Positions 60,692 through 64,000 of a stretch of DNA of 64,000 nt are shown in pieces (positions within the stretch are counted from its first letter, which is position 1; each line of letters begins with the position of its first letter). The translations under genes were made by a program, and so were the position numbers. The DNA is from JADKAV01 sp041393775 (lineage in GTDB: Bacteria; Actinomycetota; Actinomycetes; S36-B12; UBA10799), in the NCBI GenBank assembly GCA_041393775.1, contig JAWKJM010000003.1, positions 496,001 to 560,000 on the forward strand, read 5' to 3'. The notes beneath the pieces were generated by a model, which saw only the letters and a program-made list of their open reading frames with translations, had not been told where the DNA came from and did not search any database.

Positions 60692-61545
60692 ACGTCCCCC
60701 CGCGCGTGGTCGCGGTGATCCCGGTCCTGGACCCGCCGGTGGGCGTCGAGGCGCACGTGCGTGAGGTGGGTGCCCAGGTGGACGACGTCGTGGTCGTCGA
60801 TGACGGTTCGGTCATGCCAGTCACCTACGGCGGTGTTCGCTGCATCCAGTTGGACCGCAACCGCGGCATCGCTGCGGCCCTGAATGCCGGGGTGGAAGAA
60901 GCAGTCCGGTTGGGCGCCACACATGTGCTGACTGTGGATCAGGACTCACAACTGCCGCCCGGCTACGTCAAGGAGCTGCTCGAGTGCGGGGACCGGGCCG
61001 TTGCTCTGGGATTGCGCCCGGCGGCGGTGGGTGCCGGCGAGTTCGGACAGATGAGCCACCGCGGCACGTGGCGAAGCGGGGTGATGGTGGTCCCGGAAGC
61101 CATCCAGTCGGGGACCCTGTTCGCCCGCGACGCGCTCGAGGCCGTGGGGGGCTTCGACGAGGCCCTGGTGATCGACGGGGTCGACACCGATGTCAGCCTG
61201 CGCCTGGCCGACGCCGGGTGGGATGTCTGTGTGGCGCCTGTGAGTTTCGATCACCAACTGGGCAGCGGCCATTTCGTCAGCGTTCTGGGCCGCCAGGTGT
61301 GGGCCAGTCAGCACCCGGCCTACCGGCGGTACTACATCACCCGCAACGGACTGGCCCTGCTGCGCCGGCACGGCCGCAAGCACGTTCGCTGGGCGCTGGT
61401 CTACGCTCGCCGATTGGGTATGGCGAGTCTGCTGGCCGCTGGGGAGAGGACCCAGCGTTCGGCGATGCGCAGGGGGGTGCGGGATGCCTTGCGGGGGCGG
61501 TGGGGTCGGTTGAGCGAGGGACTGCGCAGCGCCTGGTCCGCCTGA
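60688..61545 (+). CDS. Glycosyltransferase family 2 (rhamnosyltransferase-like)
   Basis: 285-residue GT-A transferase: VVAVIPVLDPPVG start, DDVVVVDDGS, QLDRNRGIAAALNAGVEEA, VLTVDQDSQLPPGYV with the metal-binding DQDS, and FDEALVIDGVDTDVSLRLAD. The pattern resembles bacterial rhamnosyltransferases (RfbF/WbbL-like), consistent with coupling to rmlA. Acceptor unknown. Confidence 0.87.
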   Translation: MNVPPRVVAVIPVLDPPVGVEAHVREVGAQVDDVVVVDDGSVMPVTYGGVRCIQLDRNRGIAAALNAGVEEAVRLGATHVLTVDQDSQLPPGYVKELLECGDRAVALGLRPAAVGAGEFGQMSHRGTWRSGVMVVPEAIQSGTLFARDALEAVGGFDEALVIDGVDTDVSLRLADAGWDVCVAPVSFDHQLGSGHFVSVLGRQVWASQHPAYRRYYITRNGLALLRRHGRKHVRWALVYARRLGMASLLAAGERTQRSAMRRGVRDALRGRWGRLSEGLRSAWSA

Positions 61546-61575
61546 GTCGCTCCGGTTCCAGGTGCGGCACGTCGG

Positions 61576-61581
61576 TAATGT
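61576..61581 (+). promoter_or_regulatory. Predicted -10 of the HAD-containing gene (leaderless)
   Basis: TAATGT ends 8 nt before ATG 61589 (7 intervening bases), with no Shine-Dalgarno sequence. Confidence 0.45.
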
Positions 61582-61588
61582 GACGGTC

Positions 61589-64000
61589 ATGTGGCGTGAA
61601 TCCGAGTTCCGGGGTCCGGCGGCCGCGCCGCGTGGGGACTGGGGCGATCATGGCCGCTTCCTCAAGGACCTGTTGTCGGTGTTCACCCCGGAAACGCTGC
61701 TCGACCTGTCCTCGGACGGCTCGGGGGAACAAGTGGTGCGCTCCATCATGCCCACCATCGACGTGCTCGTGGCGGAGCCGGGCTCGCAGGCGGACCTGGT
61801 CCTCGTGGACCAGGTCGCTCCGGATCCGAAGGCGGTGGCGGACGGCGGAATCGCCCTGGTGAGCCGATGGCAACCGGGGCAGCGATGCTCGGAACCACAT
61901 TCGGTGCTGGCGAACGACCTCGCCGTGATCGTGCCGCAAGCGGGCCCGCGCTGGGAATGGCTGCTGGGCGACGACTTCGCCCGATGGAGCGTGATCTACC
62001 GGACCACCGGCAATGATGATGAGCGGGAGTTCCTGCAGCGGCAGACGACCGAGTTGTACGAGGCGTTGCAGTCCCAGACCGAGATGGTGGAGGCGGCGCA
62101 GCGGGAGTTGCTCCAAGCCCGCGACGAGGTGCAGCAACTCTTGCCGCTCGAACTCTCACCGAAGGCTCAGTTGCGGGCGTTGAGTCGCAGCGTGCCGGTG
62201 TCGGTGCGCAAGCGGTTGGCCTCCTACCGGTGGGAACGCACACGCAAGCGGGTGTCGCGCCGGGATCCCGGTCTGGCCCGACTCAAGAAGGTTGCTCTGC
62301 GGGAACTGCTGGACCGCAACTACGATCAGCAATGGACCGGGACCCACTTGGACGAATACGTCGAGGCGGGACTGACCACCGGCGCACCTGTCAGCGCCAG
62401 GCACGCGGACATGCTCGATGGGCGCAACGAGGTGGCGTCGACAGGGTCGGCCGTCTACGCGCCCAGCACGCTGGTCACCACCGCCGGACGCAGTAGCGGC
62501 ACGGTTGCCGAACTGGTTTCGGCAGCGCGCCCCGAGCTGATCACCGTGGATCTGTGGGACACGCTCATCGTGCGCCGCCGCCCTGCCGACGCTGCCAAAC
62601 TGGCCACCGCCCGGCGCATGGTGCTGATCCCGGCGCCTGGCGGGCGCGTGACCGGGATCGACGCCTTCGAGGCCATGTCGATCCGCGTGGCGGTGGAGGC
62701 CCGGCTGGCTGCAGCCGACCCCGGTCAGGAGTACGAGTTGACCGACGTGCTCGTGCACACTCTGCAGGAACTATGGCAGACCTCGACTGAACGGGTGACG
62801 GGACTCGCCGAGCAACTGGCAGGTGCAGAGGTGTCGGACGAGATCGCCTGGACGCAGGCCCGTGACGACGTTGCCGCGCTGGCAGGCGCACCCAGTATGG
62901 CGATCGCCTCCGACTTCTACATGCGAACAGGTCAACTCGCCCAAATCGTTCATGCAGCGGCGCCGCAGTGGCGGGATGTCCCGGTGTACGTGTCGGTCGA
63001 TCGCAAGTGCTCGAAGCGATTGGGCGGGGGTCTGCTCGACCTGATCCGCCGCGACTACCACGTCACGCCGCAGGAGCACCTGCACATCGGCGACAACGTG
63101 CACTCGGATGTCGATGTGCAAGTGGCGGCAGGCGGGATGGCCCTGCTGGTACAACGGCGCGACGAGTTCCCCGCGCCCGGCGAGTTCTCCGCATCCGACC
63201 TGCCCGGCTGCAGTGCAGCTCTGCGACGGGAACTGACCGCCTTCGACCACGACCACCCCACCCAGGATCAGCACGCACTCGCAGGTCGGGCAGCGAGCCC
63301 GCTGGCGGTCGCGGTGGTGGCGCGGGGCCTTGAACAGGCGTACCGCGCCGGTGTGGATCGTGTCCACTATGTGAGCCGTGAGGGGATCTTCCTGGCCCAG
63401 GTCCACGAACTGGTGGAACCCCTCTTGCGCCCGCCGGGTGCGGCGGCCGTGTCCGCGGTCCATCTGGCGTTGAGCCGCCGGGCGACATTTGGCGCGTCAC
63501 TGGAGGCGCCCTTCCGGTTCTCGCTGCAGCGGATGTGGTCGATGTACGCCAGTCAGTCGGTCAGGGCGATGCTGATCAGCATCGGGGTCGACCCACTGGA
63601 TTTCGGGGCCGCCATGAAGCGGGCGGGGCTGACGCCGGACGAGGTCCTCGCGGACGCCCGCAAGGACCGCCGGGTGGAGGCCTTCCTGGCCGACCCCGAG
63701 GTCGAAGCACGCATCCACGACCACGTCGAGCGGTCACGGTCGCTCCTGCGGCAGTACGTCACCTCCCGGACCACCCTGCACGAGCCGTTCATCGTTGTGG
63801 ACATCGGATGGCGGGGAACGATCCAGGACAACCTGGTCCGGGCCCTCGGAATCCGTTCGTCCATCGGTGTCTACCTGGGACTGTTCCCGTTCCTCAACGC
63901 CCAACCGGTCGGATCGGTGAAGATCGGCGTGGCGTTCGACGGCAATCTCGGGGAGGATTTCGAGTTCTCCGACCCGCCTGCGGTGCTGGAACGGCCGTGG
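61589..64000 (+). CDS. Large HAD-superfamily protein of polysaccharide loci (3' end outside window)
   Basis: At least 804 codons without a stop, continuing past the right edge. The N-terminal part (1-150) starts MWRESEFRGPAAAPRGDWG and has no motif I can assign; a helical, coiled-coil-like stretch follows (about 150-190, EALQSQTEMVEAAQREL). A HAD domain spans about 318-520: VDLWDT (Asp321), ASDFYMRT and HIGDNVHSD (Gly501, Asp502). The C-terminal third has HYVSREGIFLAQ and VVDIGWRGTIQDNL, as in COG5610-type predicted hydrolases found in wall-polysaccharide clusters. Role probably in glycan assembly or modification. Confidence 0.7.
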   Translation, partial: MWRESEFRGPAAAPRGDWGDHGRFLKDLLSVFTPETLLDLSSDGSGEQVVRSIMPTIDVLVAEPGSQADLVLVDQVAPDPKAVADGGIALVSRWQPGQRCSEPHSVLANDLAVIVPQAGPRWEWLLGDDFARWSVIYRTTGNDDEREFLQRQTTELYEALQSQTEMVEAAQRELLQARDEVQQLLPLELSPKAQLRALSRSVPVSVRKRLASYRWERTRKRVSRRDPGLARLKKVALRELLDRNYDQQWTGTHLDEYVEAGLTTGAPVSARHADMLDGRNEVASTGSAVYAPSTLVTTAGRSSGTVAELVSAARPELITVDLWDTLIVRRRPADAAKLATARRMVLIPAPGGRVTGIDAFEAMSIRVAVEARLAAADPGQEYELTDVLVHTLQELWQTSTERVTGLAEQLAGAEVSDEIAWTQARDDVAALAGAPSMAIASDFYMRTGQLAQIVHAAAPQWRDVPVYVSVDRKCSKRLGGGLLDLIRRDYHVTPQEHLHIGDNVHSDVDVQVAAGGMALLVQRRDEFPAPGEFSASDLPGCSAALRRELTAFDHDHPTQDQHALAGRAASPLAVAVVARGLEQAYRAGVDRVHYVSREGIFLAQVHELVEPLLRPPGAAAVSAVHLALSRRATFGASLEAPFRFSLQRMWSMYASQSVRAMLISIGVDPLDFGAAMKRAGLTPDEVLADARKDRRVEAFLADPEVEARIHDHVERSRSLLRQYVTSRTTLHEPFIVVDIGWRGTIQDNLVRALGIRSSIGVYLGLFPFLNAQPVGSVKIGVAFDGNLGEDFEFSDPPAVLERPW

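Overview
The window is a chromosomal replication-origin region from a high-GC Gram-positive bacterium of the Actinomycetota (class Actinomycetes). Gene content and order match the oriC neighbourhood known from Mycobacterium and Streptomyces: pcnA / mutT4 - DUF6049-like - murJ - pseudokinase - sigM - anti-sigma - trxB - trxA - cwlM, then PLP aminotransferase and ddl, then parB-parA-gidB-jag-yidC-yidD-rnpA-rpmH reading left, oriC, and dnaA-dnaN-recF-dciA-gyrB-gyrA reading right. Species cannot be read from the sequence.

Layout. 1-10333: RNA maturation (CCA enzyme), a Nudix hydrolase, cell-wall export (murJ, cwlM), an ECF sigma/anti-sigma pair and thioredoxin. 10334-17744: aminotransferase, Ddl-type ligase, chromosome partition genes with two parS sites, and the membrane-insertion/RNase P/L34 cluster. 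17745-20258: oriC with several DnaA boxes around dnaA. 20259-28490: dnaN to gyrA and a DUF3566 membrane protein. 28537-34273: tRNA-Ile, DLW-39 micropeptide, tRNA-Ala, AlkD-like glycosylase, cyclophilin, rhomboid protease, thiolase, crgA, DUF881 and pabA. 34270-41909: an accessory island with a small ORF, vapBC and a complete type I Wadjet system (jetABCD). 42573-49546: the growth/division signalling operon fhaA-fhaB-pstP-rodA-pbpA-pknB. 50299-54048: a four-gene GMC-oxidoreductase/SDR operon of unknown role. 54209-64000: a secreted nuclease/lamin-tail protein and a surface-polysaccharide locus with dTDP-rhamnose genes (rmlABCD), GtrA, two GT2 transferases and a large HAD-containing protein cut by the window edge.

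The genes form a coherent set: replication and segregation at oriC, and peptidoglycan lipid II export and its kinase control (MurJ, CwlM, pseudokinase, FhaA, PknB, PstP) on both sides of it. Two features stand out. First, a dispersed composite intergenic repeat, built on GTTAGAGA...TCTCTAAC palindromes, occurs at five loci (10411-10800, 23066-23326, 34491-34579, 42090-42411, 49767-50170). I do not recognise it as any named family. Two copies bracket the vapBC-Wadjet island exactly, at a place where related genomes have pabA next to pknB. Second, many genes start 6-7 nt downstream of a TANNNT hexamer with no Shine-Dalgarno sequence, which points to widespread leaderless transcription.
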